NCBI GenBank assembly: GCA_045107005.1
Contig: JBGCFP010000032.1
Location: 25,794 to 89,793 of the forward strand
Reading direction: 5' to 3'
DNA: 64,000 nucleotides
Origin: JBCCMA01 sp045107005
Lineage (GTDB): Bacteria; Pseudomonadota; Gammaproteobacteria; Steroidobacterales; JBCCMA01
Numbering within the stretch: the first letter of the stretch is position 1; every line of letters begins with the position of its first letter. The position numbers and the translations under genes are program-made. Below are positions 17,549 through 26,632 of this stretch, piece after piece. The notes beneath the pieces were generated by a model, which saw nothing but the letters and a program-made list of their open reading frames with translations, did not search any database and was not told the DNA's origin.

Positions 17549-18094
17549 GTGCTACTCGAAACACCCGACGTTCAACTTGGCTGGCAAGCTCAGCCGTTCA
17601 CGCTGGCCGATCCGGACGGCAACTCGTGGTCGCTGGCTCAGCGGCAAGACGGAAAGCCGTTTCTTATCGCTTTTATCTGTAATCACTGTCCGTACGTTAA
17701 AGCCATCGCGGACCGATTGGCGACAGATGCCAGGCAGCTTCAGTCCGAGGGCGTAGGCGTTGTGGCCATTAACGCCAATGACTACGTTTCGTATCCGGCA
17801 GACAGCCCGCCCAGGATGAAAGAGTTTGCCGCTCAGCATAACTTTCCGTTCGCGTACCTGATCGACGAAGACCAGTCGGTCGGCCGGGCTTACGACGCCG
17901 TGTGCACGCCGGATTTCTTTGGCTTTAACGCGCGCGGTGAGCTGCAGTATCGTGGGCGCATCGACGATGCGCGTATGGGCGACGCCAGCGGGCGCACGGC
18001 GGAATTGGTCGACGCGATGCGGCAGATCGCCAGCACGGGCGTTGGGCCTGCACAACAACACGCGAGCATTGGTTGCTCGATCAAATGGCGTTGA
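17549..18094 (+). CDS. Thioredoxin-fold family protein (AhpC/TSA-like) with CNHCPYV motif
   Basis: About 181 residues. The GTG at 17549 gives the family-like N-terminus 'LLETPDVQLGWQAQPFTLAD'; another GTG at 17525 is in frame. The active-site region is 'FICNHCPYVKAIADRL', a CxxC-like motif typical of the bacterial thioredoxin-family/peroxiredoxin-like group. It is followed by 'VAINANDYVSYPADSP' and 'DFFGFNARGELQYRGRIDD'. It probably works as a cytoplasmic thiol-disulfide or peroxide-handling protein; the precise reaction is not established for this subgroup. The C-terminal ~20 residues are low in conservation. It ends 25 bp before the dehydrogenase gene, suggesting an operon. Confidence 0.8.
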   Translation: MLLETPDVQLGWQAQPFTLADPDGNSWSLAQRQDGKPFLIAFICNHCPYVKAIADRLATDARQLQSEGVGVVAINANDYVSYPADSPPRMKEFAAQHNFPFAYLIDEDQSVGRAYDAVCTPDFFGFNARGELQYRGRIDDARMGDASGRTAELVDAMRQIASTGVGPAQQHASIGCSIKWR

Positions 18095-18119
18095 TACCGA
18101 ACCGTTTCAGGAGAAGAAC

Positions 18120-19130
18120 ATGAAAGCCATTGGTTACCAAGCGGCAGGTCCGATTACCGCTGAAAACTCGTTGATCGCGTTCGATGCGCCAGCGCCGCAG
18201 ATTGGGCCGCGCGATTTGCTGGTCGACGTGCGCGCCGTTTCCGTTAACCCGGTCGATACCAAAGTGCGGGCCAATATGGCACCTGAGTCCGGCACCAAAA
18301 TCATTGGTTACGACGCCGCCGGTACCGTCCTCGCGGTTGGCAGTGACGTCTGCTTGTTCAGTGTTGGGGACGAGGTTTTTTACGCCGGTGATCTGACACG
18401 ACCGGGCACCAACAGCGCGCAACACGCCGTCGATGAGCGCATTGTTGGCAAGAAACCCGCGACATTGGGATTTGCGGATGCCGCGGCGCTGCCGCTGACC
18501 GCGATCACAGCTTGGGAGATGCTGTTCGATTCGTTTGGCCTGGCCGAAGGGGCTGGCGATGGGGAGTCCATTCTGGTGATCGGCGGCGCAGGCGGTGTGG
18601 GGTCTATTATGATCCAACTGGCTAGCCACTTGACCAAACTCGACGTTATTGCCACGGCGTCGCGTCCGGACACCGTTGAGTGGGCGAAAAAGATGGGTGC
18701 GGATCACGTCATCAATCATCACGCTCCGCTTGGCGAGCAGCTGAGTGCTTTGGGCGCAGTGCCGCGCTACGTCGCCTGCCTGACGGCTACCGACCAACAC
18801 TTCGACTCGGTGGTCGGCTTGATCGCGCCGCGTGGCCACATTGCGGTGATCGATGACCCGGCGTCGCTCGACATTCTGCCGCTTAAACGCAAGGCGCTGT
18901 CGGTGAGCTGGGAGTTCATGTTTACCCGTTCGATGTTTCAGACCGATGACATGATCAAGCAGCACGAACTGCTCGACCGGGTTTCAACTCTGGTGGATGC
19001 CGGCGCGTTGCAGACCACCGCGACGCAGAATCTCGGTCAGCTTGGTGTGGCGTCATTGAAGGCGGCGCATACGCTTCAGGAAAGCGGTCGCGCCATCGGC
19101 AAGACTGTCCTTGAGGGTTTCGCAAACTGA
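18120..19130 (+). CDS. Zinc-type alcohol dehydrogenase-like / quinone oxidoreductase family protein (MDR)
   Basis: A 336-residue medium-chain dehydrogenase/reductase. It starts at ATG 18120 after AGGAGAAGAAC; the longer frame back to 17919 overlaps the preceding gene in another frame. Visible motifs are 'DLLVDVRAVSVNPVDTKVR' and the NADPH Rossmann signature 'ILVIGGAGGVGSIMIQLA', then 'MGADHVINHH'. The catalytic and structural zinc cysteines of true alcohol dehydrogenases are absent, placing it in the zinc-independent quinone reductase-like branch. A role in reducing quinones or reactive enals in the cytoplasm is likely, in step with the neighbouring thioredoxin-like gene. Confidence 0.85.
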   Translation: MKAIGYQAAGPITAENSLIAFDAPAPQIGPRDLLVDVRAVSVNPVDTKVRANMAPESGTKIIGYDAAGTVLAVGSDVCLFSVGDEVFYAGDLTRPGTNSAQHAVDERIVGKKPATLGFADAAALPLTAITAWEMLFDSFGLAEGAGDGESILVIGGAGGVGSIMIQLASHLTKLDVIATASRPDTVEWAKKMGADHVINHHAPLGEQLSALGAVPRYVACLTATDQHFDSVVGLIAPRGHIAVIDDPASLDILPLKRKALSVSWEFMFTRSMFQTDDMIKQHELLDRVSTLVDAGALQTTATQNLGQLGVASLKAAHTLQESGRAIGKTVLEGFAN

Positions 19131-19307
19131 CAACACGTCGCAGGGCGCTGAATATTGGTGCGTTGTTGCCCCGTTGTTATGCAAAATTTGGTTTCTTTTG
19201 GGCGACGGTAGCGCCACAATGAGGGGAAATCGCCGTTCAGATCGCTGATTCATTTGCGACTCTGAAAAAAAGACGATGCCCGACTACCTGCTGCGGAGAC
19301 CAACACG

Positions 19308-21011
19308 ATGCCACAGAACAAATCCGCCTCACGGCGCGGTGATGCTATGAATACCACCGCTACCTCGCGCCGCGATTTCTTGAAATCCACAGCCGGTGTG
19401 TCGGCGGTCGGCGCGCTGTCCGGTACCGGTCTGGTCGCCACGAAAACGGTGGGCGCGCAGTCAATCGGTGATATTGATCCACTTAGTACCGACTCGGCGA
19501 TTCGCGCGAAGGCGGCAGCGGTCCAGAAAATTAGTGCCGCGCAACAGCAGATGCGCGAGACGCTGGCGCTTGAGCCGCAGCGCCGTAACGCCGATGAGCG
19601 GCGTTACAAAGGGCAGAATTTTTACGCCAGTTTTCACAAGTCACTGCCTCAGGATGAGTACGGCGAAGTCAAACCTTCGGCGTTTCGTCAACTAAGACGC
19701 GCCCTGCGCAACGGTGACCCAGACGAATTCGAGCGCATCGACCTGGACGCTGTCGCGGACCGACCGCTCGCCAACCCGCAGGGAGCGCTGTCGTTTCAAG
19801 CCGCAGGTCTGGACAGTCACGCGACTCGTATGGACCGTGCGCCCGCCTTTGGCAGTGCGCGCACCGCGGCGGAAATGGGCGAAGTGTATTGGCAAGGTCT
19901 GACGCGAGACGTCCCGTTCGTCGATTTCGCGTTTGACGCCCGGATCAACGCCGCAGTGACCGATCTCAACGCGTTCTCGGAGACCGTTGGTCCAACGTCG
20001 GGTGGTTTCGTTACGCCCGACACGCTGTTTCGCGGTGAGTCGATCGGCGACTTGGACGGGCCGTTCATCAGTCAGTTCCTGCTCAAGGATATCCCTTACG
20101 GGCCCAGCACCATCGAACAACGTTACGCGGTGCCGCTGGCCGGGCAGGATTTCATGCTCGACGCTGACAGCTGGTTAGCCGTGCAGCGCGGCGCAATGCC
20201 GGCATCCGGTCTGCAGTTCGACCCGGATAAACGCTACTTGTACAACAACCGCGCTCTTGGCGAATACGTCCACACTGACGTGTTGTTCCAGGCTTACTTC
20301 AACGCGGCATTGATCTTGCTCAAGGAGGGCGCCGGCGCTTTAGACACGCGCCATCCATACCTCGCGATCGACAACCAGGGCGCGTTTACCAGTTTTGGCG
20401 GGCCGTGGTTGCTTCAACTGTTAACCTTCGCCGCCAATCTGGCGCTGTCCGGCGCGTGGTATCAGAAGTGGCGGGTGCATCGTCGATTGCGCCCTGAAGC
20501 GTTTGGGGGGCGAGCACATTTTCTGAAAACGGCTCAGCGCGAGTACGACATTCACTCGGATATTCTGGACAGCGCCGCGCTCGCGCAAACCTTTTCACGC
20601 AACGGCAGCTTTTTCTTGCCGATGGCCTACCCTGAAGGCTCGCCGTGTCATCCGGCTTACCCGGCCGGTCACGCTACGGTCGCCGGCGCGTGCTGTACCG
20701 TGCTCAAGGCTTTCTTTGACGAGGATTACGTGTTGAGAAATACGGTCCAGGCGGACGCAACCGGTCACTCGCTGATTCCCTATGCCGATGCGCCACTGAC
20801 GTTGGGCGGTGAAGTGAACAAGTTGGCCAGCAACATCTCTTTGGGGCGTGACGCGGCTGGCGTACACTACCGATCCGACGGTATTCACGGTCTGGATGTC
20901 GGCGAACAGCAGGCGATTTCGTTGTTGCGCGACTGTGTGCGCACCTGCAATGAGCCGTTTGAAGGGTTCAAGCTGACCAAATTCGACGGTACGCGCATCA
21001 CGATTCGATAG
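19308..21011 (+). CDS. Vanadium-dependent haloperoxidase-like protein (PAP2 superfamily), Tat-exported
   Basis: About 567 residues. A twin-arginine leader, 'TSRRDFLKSTAGVSAVGA', is present whether translation starts at 19308 or at the internal ATG 19347. The vanadate/phosphate pocket is recognisable as 'KWRVHRRLRPEAFGG' (Lys and Arg), 'PAYPAGHATVAGA' (His) and 'SLGRDAAGVHYRSDG' (Arg and His). In classic vanadium chloroperoxidase the second motif reads PSGHA; here Ser is replaced by Ala. The enzyme would be periplasmic, using hydrogen peroxide to oxidise halides, or could be an acid phosphatase-like relative. Haloperoxidases are common in marine bacteria. Confidence 0.85.
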   Translation: MPQNKSASRRGDAMNTTATSRRDFLKSTAGVSAVGALSGTGLVATKTVGAQSIGDIDPLSTDSAIRAKAAAVQKISAAQQQMRETLALEPQRRNADERRYKGQNFYASFHKSLPQDEYGEVKPSAFRQLRRALRNGDPDEFERIDLDAVADRPLANPQGALSFQAAGLDSHATRMDRAPAFGSARTAAEMGEVYWQGLTRDVPFVDFAFDARINAAVTDLNAFSETVGPTSGGFVTPDTLFRGESIGDLDGPFISQFLLKDIPYGPSTIEQRYAVPLAGQDFMLDADSWLAVQRGAMPASGLQFDPDKRYLYNNRALGEYVHTDVLFQAYFNAALILLKEGAGALDTRHPYLAIDNQGAFTSFGGPWLLQLLTFAANLALSGAWYQKWRVHRRLRPEAFGGRAHFLKTAQREYDIHSDILDSAALAQTFSRNGSFFLPMAYPEGSPCHPAYPAGHATVAGACCTVLKAFFDEDYVLRNTVQADATGHSLIPYADAPLTLGGEVNKLASNISLGRDAAGVHYRSDGIHGLDVGEQQAISLLRDCVRTCNEPFEGFKLTKFDGTRITIR

Positions 21012-21033
21012 CGGCATCGGCGCGGGCCAGCGC

Positions 21034-22296
21034 TCAGTCGGTCGTGTCTTCTTTGGGTTTGCGTAAGCGATCAAACAGTGCCTTGGCACCCTCTTTGAGG
21101 GTCTTACCGGTTTCCGTCGCCTCTTCGTTGCTGACGCCGATCTTCTCCAGCACGCCTTTCGCTGCATCGCCGACGGCCGACCACAGACCGGCTGCGGCGG
21201 CAGAAGACGCATACTCGAACTGGTCTTCGTTAATCACCATCTCGAACGCAAGCGGAAATTCACCGTCGAGTCGATTGATGTAGGCCGTCACGGGTTTAGA
21301 GGCCAGGCGCGTAAATGCGCCGCTGCCCGGTGGCGGATTGACCGCGACGTCGTGGAAATTCAGCTGCCACTTCAGCGCGATGTCGAGCGCGCCGTCTCGC
21401 TGCCATTGGTCGTCTACATTGACGTCCACGACGCCGTCGCTGAACCACGACAGCGGTCCGCCCGTTAACGCCCCAAGACTGGCGACCGGTACGTTCTGCG
21501 CGCGCCATGCCGTCGTACGGCCCTCGGGCAATCGTTGTGTCGAAATATCGAACGGCGCGCCCGCGATCGACCCTCGTGCGTTGGACCGAAACAAAATGTC
21601 GAACAGCGCCAAGCCTGAGCGCAAGGGCGAGCTGTGTAACTCATCGACGACGATCTGAATTTCAAACGGGTTATCGTCGGGGTTAGTCCCGGTGATGGTC
21701 AGGTTGATATCCGACACGTCAAGCTGCTCAATGTCGAATGCGCGTCTGGGTTTGATCTTGTGTTCGTCGGACTCTGGCTCTGATGAGGCAGGTCGGTGTC
21801 GTGTCGCCCAACCGTTTACCCCGGCGACGTTCACCGATTCAATGTCGGTCGTGCCAATGAGCGACAGGAGCGATACATCCACAAACAAGTGGGTAACGGT
21901 CAGATCAAACGTTGATGCATCATGCGTGCTGCGCCGGATGCTGCAGTCGCGCAAATCAATCTTGCCGAAAAACAGAGACCCGTCGATGTCCCGGCAAGCC
22001 GTCGAGATGCCGCTGCGATTCTCCACGGTTGTCAGTACTCGACGTACTGCATCGGAGAAGAAAAACTGGTTGACGATGAAAATCGTTAGGAAAATCAGGA
22101 CAGCCAATCCCAGCGCAACGACACTGACCGTGCGCGCGGTCCCGCCGGTCGCCCCTTGATTTTCGCTGCGGCGACGCCCTGAAATCGTCGACCAGATAAT
22201 GCCGACGACAACGCCAACGGCGTCGATGATCACCATTACCAATGGTGCCAGCGCGGCGAAGATTAACTCGCCGATGATGATCGCAATGGCTTCCAC
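21034..22296 (-). CDS. Membrane-anchored AsmA-like / DUF748-like protein
   Basis: A 420-residue protein with two N-terminal hydrophobic segments ('IIIGELIFAALAPLVMVIID...' and 'VVALGLAVLIFLTIFIVNQFF') and a long region rich in beta strands. That region has AsmA/DUF748-type phrases such as 'IDLRDCSIRR', 'FDIEQLDVSDINLTITGT' and 'DGVVDVNVDDQWQ'. Such repeats form bridge-like beta structures in the periplasm and are linked to outer-membrane lipid homeostasis in better-studied members. The length is short for the family. The C-terminus ends in a charged tail. Family assignment is tentative. It sits 8 bp downstream of the CBS gene. Confidence 0.55.
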   Translation of the reverse strand: MEAIAIIIGELIFAALAPLVMVIIDAVGVVVGIIWSTISGRRRSENQGATGGTARTVSVVALGLAVLIFLTIFIVNQFFFSDAVRRVLTTVENRSGISTACRDIDGSLFFGKIDLRDCSIRRSTHDASTFDLTVTHLFVDVSLLSLIGTTDIESVNVAGVNGWATRHRPASSEPESDEHKIKPRRAFDIEQLDVSDINLTITGTNPDDNPFEIQIVVDELHSSPLRSGLALFDILFRSNARGSIAGAPFDISTQRLPEGRTTAWRAQNVPVASLGALTGGPLSWFSDGVVDVNVDDQWQRDGALDIALKWQLNFHDVAVNPPPGSGAFTRLASKPVTAYINRLDGEFPLAFEMVINEDQFEYASSAAAAGLWSAVGDAAKGVLEKIGVSNEEATETGKTLKEGAKALFDRLRKPKEDTTD

Positions 22297-22304
22297 GAGA
22301 CCGT

Positions 22305-22733
22305 CTAGCCGGAGATGTAGCTTTCCAGTTGTTCGATCGTGAACTGCTGCTCGGCGATGACCACTTTAACCAGATCGCCCAGTGCCACGACACCGATGAC
22401 TTTGCGGTCCTCAACCACCGGCATGTGTCGGAACTTGCCGTTCATCATGATCGCCATGCATTCTTCAACCTGTTGTGACTGGCGCGCGCAGATCACTTTT
22501 GAGGTCATGATTTCCTCGACCAGTGTGTTGCGCGATGAGCGGTCCTTCAAAATAATCTTGCGCGCGTAGTCGCGCTCACTAAAGATGCCGACCAGCTTCT
22601 CGTCTTCCAGAACCACCACCGCACCGATCTGCTTTTCGGCCATCAGCGTGATGGCATCGAACACCGATGTTTTTGGCGCGACGGACCACACGTGTCCACC
22701 CTTTTTCTCGAGCAGCGTCTTGATGGATCTCAT
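22305..22733 (-). CDS. CBS-domain pair protein
   Basis: A 142-residue protein consisting of two CBS motifs. The first contains 'AITLMAEKQIGAVVVLEDEKLVGIFSERD', given here as overlapping phrases 'AITLMAEKQIGAVVV' and 'LVGIFSERDYARKI'. The second contains 'VEECMAIMMNGKFRHMPVV' and 'VIGVVALGDLVKVV'. Paired CBS motifs bind adenosyl ligands (AMP, ATP, SAM) and usually regulate a partner; stand-alone versions like this have no fixed role. ATG 22733 is chosen for the AGGAGA site just upstream. It is probably cytoplasmic and cotranscribed with the AsmA-like gene. Confidence 0.88.
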   Translation of the reverse strand: MRSIKTLLEKKGGHVWSVAPKTSVFDAITLMAEKQIGAVVVLEDEKLVGIFSERDYARKIILKDRSSRNTLVEEIMTSKVICARQSQQVEECMAIMMNGKFRHMPVVEDRKVIGVVALGDLVKVVIAEQQFTIEQLESYISG

Positions 22734-22853
22734 GGCAATCTCTCCTGATTTCTTGAGGTACGTTCCAGGTTGCGAGTATAGACGCGTCACGCTGGACCGT
22801 CACCGGGGCCTCTGCACCTTGTGCAGCACACAAACTGCCCCCATCGTAGACAG

Positions 22854-23729
22854 ATGTCTGAAGCCAGCCATATTGTTTTTGCGGCAGCGAGCGCGCAGCA
22901 GAGCGCCGAGCGGGCGTTGGTGCTGCGCACGCAGGGTATCGGCGCCGAATCCGTTTTTCTCGACGGTCGCCACGTTGTTTTGGTGTCAGCGGCGGACAGC
23001 GCACGCGCGGCGGCGGAATTAGCGGACTACGAGCGCGAAAACGCCGAATGGAAGCCGCGACCTGCGCCGTTTCGTCATGAGCGACACGGCGCGTGGCCGG
23101 GCGTTGCGGCTTACGTCTTTGTGGTTGTGCTGCTCGCGTTATTTGGTCCCGCCCAGCCGGGCGGTGAATGGTTTAGCGCGGGTAAAGTGGATGCGGGTCT
23201 GGTTCGCGAAGGGCAATGGTGGCGCACGGTCACTGCGCTGACGTTGCATGTGGACATCGCGCATCTGTCAGCCAATCTCGTGTTCGGTGGGGTGCTTGGC
23301 TATCTCGTCGGGCAGTTTTTCGGCAGCGGTATCGCGTGGTTTTCCATCGTGCTCGCCGGCGCACTCGGTAACGCTCTTAACAGCGTGTTGATGGCGCCGA
23401 CGCACACGTCCGTAGGTGCATCCACGGCAATCTTCGCCGCGCTGGGCTTGCTTGCCGCGTATTCCTGGAAGCGCAAATACTATCCGCAGGATCGATGGGC
23501 GTATCGACTGGGCCCGATCATTGCGGGCATTGCGCTGCTGGCCTATACCGGAACCGGTGGTGAGCGAACGGACGTCAGCGCGCACATTACGGGCTTTCTC
23601 GCAGGCGGTGGCGCGGGCATCGTGCTGGCGATGGTATTCGACCGACTGCGCCGCGACGAATCGGCGCAGTGGGTCTACGGGGGCATCACCATTGGTCTCG
23701 TTACGGCGAGCTGGATTTTCGCGCTCTAG
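22854..23729 (+). CDS. Rhomboid-family intramembrane serine protease
   Basis: A 291-residue protein with six or seven transmembrane helices after a ~70-residue cytoplasmic N-terminus. The catalytic serine lies in 'TSVGASTAIFAALGLL' (GxS) and the catalytic histidine in 'DVSAHITGFLAGGGAG'. The preceding 'WWRTVTALTLHVDIAHLSANLVF' helix, quoted here by its core 'HVDIAHLSAN', supplies the conserved HxxxN-type residues. Rhomboids cut transmembrane segments of substrate proteins within the inner membrane. Start ATG 22854 gives the family-like 'MSEASHIV'. The 3' end overlaps the convergent S41 peptidase gene by 4 bp. Confidence 0.9.
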   Translation: MSEASHIVFAAASAQQSAERALVLRTQGIGAESVFLDGRHVVLVSAADSARAAAELADYERENAEWKPRPAPFRHERHGAWPGVAAYVFVVVLLALFGPAQPGGEWFSAGKVDAGLVREGQWWRTVTALTLHVDIAHLSANLVFGGVLGYLVGQFFGSGIAWFSIVLAGALGNALNSVLMAPTHTSVGASTAIFAALGLLAAYSWKRKYYPQDRWAYRLGPIIAGIALLAYTGTGGERTDVSAHITGFLAGGGAGIVLAMVFDRLRRDESAQWVYGGITIGLVTASWIFAL

Positions 23730-25198
23730 CGTCGGGCCAGGATTTTTTCAATCAGAAGGTCGAGCATGGTATCGCCGTCGGTGGGTACGATCGGCGATTC
23801 GATGGGCAGGTCGGGCGTCACACCGTCGGAGCGTCTCTCGCCGGAGGGTCGAACGATATGCGCTTTGGGGAAGCCAACTTTCATACCGGTGCCTGCCAGC
23901 GTGAAGGTCTCCATGGCGCCGTAGGTTGTCGCCATGTCGGCCGTCTTTTCGCCGGCGATCAGCCCCAGCTTGTAGTCCTGAACAATGGCCGCGACGTTGA
24001 CGCTGTTGGAATAAGAGTGGCGATCGACCAGCACGTAAACATCGCCGGTGAATCGTTGGTCTTCGCGAGGCGTCACCAGCGGAATATCGAATTCGAAGTT
24101 CTCGCCGCGCGGAACCTTCGCGTACTGCTGCGCAAACTGTCCGGAAACGCCCGCCACTGCGGCCGGGTTATTGTCCAGGCGCTCCTGATTGGAAGCGGCC
24201 GCTTCGTCGCTCGAGCGAATGGTAAATGACGAACAAAAACGGAAAGGCCCACTGGCGATCCACGCGAGCATTGGGTCGCTAAACGAATTGTCGCCGCCGG
24301 GATTTTGTCGCAGATCGATAATCAGTTGCCCTGCTTGCGCTTTGATGAACTGCCCGAATGCCTCATCGATGAACGTGACGAACGCGGCATTGCTCCATAT
24401 GTTGTTGGGGTCTTCGAAGTGATAGAACGGGCCGGGACGCAAGTAAGCGATGTTGTCTTCGAGCACGCGGGCAATACGCTCGTTGGACTGCAGGGTGAAG
24501 TGCGTGGCTTGCTCGCTGGCGATGGCGCGCTGCTCTTCGCGTGTCGAGGCGTTGACGTTGACGTCGAGTGTCTTGCCATCGAGATTCCGAATCCGCAGAG
24601 CAAACCGTTCCACTTCACCGAGCTCGACCCAGACGTAACGCGGGAACGTAAACTCGAGCAGCGAATGGGCGATGTAGGGTGTGTCGGCCGACACGTGGGC
24701 CGCCGCGCGCTCCAGCCAGCGCGCCATCGGCAACTCGTCAAGCGCCAGAATCTCGTCGCCGGTGCGCAAGCCCTGATGCCCCGAGTAGTTCTCGCCAACG
24801 TAAGCGCGACCGTCGACGATCCGCAGATAGATCGGCAGCGTGCGCCCGCCGCGGTCGCGAAACGCGTCGAACGCGTCGTCCGGGAAGGCGATACTGGCGT
24901 GGGCGACGTTGCCGTAAGCGACGAATTTCTGGAAATACACCTGCGCATCGAATGGCGTCATGGGCTTTGACAGTCCGCCAAGCATGTCGTGGAAGCGCGC
25001 GTCGTAGTCCGCGCGGTCGCGGTGGACGAACAAATCGGCGTGCGCACTTTGCAAGCGTTGATATAACGTCGCAAAATCGGCGCGCAGCGTATCGACCGAA
25101 ATCGTGGCTGGCGTTGGCGGGGCAGGGCGGTTGGCCTGGCAAGCGGAAGCAAGCAGCAGCAGACAGCCAATCCACAGGTATGTTGTGATGCGAATCAT
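23726..25198 (-). CDS. S41-family peptidase, lipoprotein
   Basis: A 490-residue exported protein. The start at ATG 25198 gives a lipoprotein signal, 'WIGCLLLLASACQANRP' (lipobox LASAC). An N-terminal helical region is followed by a PDZ-like segment ('GLRTGDEILALDELPMARW'). The tail-specific protease core has 'AGQLIIDLRQNPGGDNSFSD' and 'VYVLVDRHSYSNSVNVAA', where the serine nucleophile is expected, then 'GLIAGEKTADMATTYG' and 'GVTPDLPIE'. It would sit at a membrane facing the periplasm and degrade or process proteins. A longer frame to 25288 adds no signal-like sequence. Confidence 0.85.
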   Translation of the reverse strand: MIRITTYLWIGCLLLLASACQANRPAPPTPATISVDTLRADFATLYQRLQSAHADLFVHRDRADYDARFHDMLGGLSKPMTPFDAQVYFQKFVAYGNVAHASIAFPDDAFDAFRDRGGRTLPIYLRIVDGRAYVGENYSGHQGLRTGDEILALDELPMARWLERAAAHVSADTPYIAHSLLEFTFPRYVWVELGEVERFALRIRNLDGKTLDVNVNASTREEQRAIASEQATHFTLQSNERIARVLEDNIAYLRPGPFYHFEDPNNIWSNAAFVTFIDEAFGQFIKAQAGQLIIDLRQNPGGDNSFSDPMLAWIASGPFRFCSSFTIRSSDEAAASNQERLDNNPAAVAGVSGQFAQQYAKVPRGENFEFDIPLVTPREDQRFTGDVYVLVDRHSYSNSVNVAAIVQDYKLGLIAGEKTADMATTYGAMETFTLAGTGMKVGFPKAHIVRPSGERRSDGVTPDLPIESPIVPTDGDTMLDLLIEKILARR

Positions 25199-25332
25199 GC
25201 ACAGTATCCTGATCGAGTGGGGGGTCTCAAAGTGAAGCGCATTTGCGCATTGCCGACCATGGCGGCGCGCTCCTTTTGTCCTGACCAAACCCTGACATGC
25301 GTCTAAGTATATGTCGTTGAAAGAGAAGTCTA

Positions 25333-26604
25333 GTGAGCCTGGCTGACGCAGCGGATCCGAAAAAAACCCGTATCGAGCTCGAACAGCCGTTCGAATTGGG
25401 CGCCTGGCACGTCGAGCCGCAAACCGGACGGCTCCGTCGGGCGGACGAAACCGTGTCGCTGGAGCCCAAGCTTATGTCGCTTCTGGTGCTGCTGGCGAGC
25501 GAACCGGGACGCGTGTTTTCCCGCGCCGACCTTGAGCTGCGCCTGTGGGGTGACGTGGTCGTCGGCGAAGATACGGTCGCGCGCACGGTCTCGCGCTTGC
25601 GCCGCGCTCTGGGTGATTCCGCACAAGCACCCTCGTACATCGAAACTTTGGCCAGGCGAGGCTATCGGGTGATTGCCCCGGTTACGCAAAAGCGGAATGC
25701 ACCGCGCGTCAGCGGCGGCAAGGCCAGGTTTATTGCGTTGGCCGCTGTGCTGTGCGGCGTGTTCGCGGTGTTCTATTGGCTCATCGGCGAGCGCACGATC
25801 GCGCCATTACCCCTGCCGGCCGATGTATTGACCAGCCGGGCGAACGATCAGTACATGCGTTTCACGCGCGCCGACAACGAAGCGGCCATTGCGCTGTATG
25901 AGCGTGCGCTAAGTCAGGATCCGGATCACACCGGCGCGCAGGCAGGTCTTGCCAACGCGCTGGTACAGCGTGTGATTCGCTGGCCGCATCAGCCGGGCAG
26001 CGCAAACGCCGGCGCCAGTTCGTTGGCCGACGCGCTGGATCGCGGTCTGACGCAAACGAGCAACGCCCAAAACGTACTCGGTCGCGCATCGTCCATGGCT
26101 GAGCGCGCAGTTCGTATTGCGCCGCAAAATGCGGACGCGCTCAAGGCACTGGCGTTTGCTTACACGGCGCAGGGCAAAACGGACCGTGCCGTGCAGCTGT
26201 ATCAGCAAGCGATCGATCGTGATCCGGACGCGTGGGAATCGATGATCAACCTCGGTGAAATCTACCTGATGCAGCAGCGACCGCCGGATGCGATACGCGT
26301 GTTCGAACGCGCTTACGCAGCGATGGATCGGGCCTACGCGACAGAGCCGCAACGCGTCGGTCCCTGGCAAGCGGCGCTGGGCGTCGCCATTGGTCAAAAT
26401 CACGAAACCGTTGGACAGCTGACCGATGCGGAAATCTGGTACCGCCGCGTGCTTGATCAAACCCCGCTGCAACCGGATGCGACGGCGCGTCTTGCGCAGT
26501 TGTTGCGCGGCGCGGGCGACGTCGAGCAGGCTGTACGCCTGTGCGAGGCGTTGCGCGCCAAGGTTGGGGTTCGCGACGACTGCCTCGGCGCCGTGGACGA
26601 TTAG
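25333..26604 (+). CDS. Winged-helix transmembrane regulator with TPR domain
   Basis: A 423-residue protein starting at GTG 25333. The first ~110 residues form an OmpR-type winged helix: 'ETVSLEPKLMSLLVLLASEP', 'FSRADLELRLWGDVVVGED' and 'SYIETLARRGYRVIAP'. A single transmembrane helix ('FIALAAVLCGVFAVFYWLI') leads to TPR repeats ('ALKALAFAYTAQGKTDRAVQ', 'AWESMINLGEIYLMQQRP'). The layout matches ToxR/CadC-like one-component regulators with a periplasmic TPR sensor. It is the second winged-helix membrane sensor in the window; the other (8944) has a beta-propeller instead. Its regulon is unknown, and the S41 peptidase gene is divergent from it. Confidence 0.85.
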   Translation: MSLADAADPKKTRIELEQPFELGAWHVEPQTGRLRRADETVSLEPKLMSLLVLLASEPGRVFSRADLELRLWGDVVVGEDTVARTVSRLRRALGDSAQAPSYIETLARRGYRVIAPVTQKRNAPRVSGGKARFIALAAVLCGVFAVFYWLIGERTIAPLPLPADVLTSRANDQYMRFTRADNEAAIALYERALSQDPDHTGAQAGLANALVQRVIRWPHQPGSANAGASSLADALDRGLTQTSNAQNVLGRASSMAERAVRIAPQNADALKALAFAYTAQGKTDRAVQLYQQAIDRDPDAWESMINLGEIYLMQQRPPDAIRVFERAYAAMDRAYATEPQRVGPWQAALGVAIGQNHETVGQLTDAEIWYRRVLDQTPLQPDATARLAQLLRGAGDVEQAVRLCEALRAKVGVRDDCLGAVDD

Positions 26605-26632
26605 CGGTAATAATAAGAACGGAGTCCCCAGC

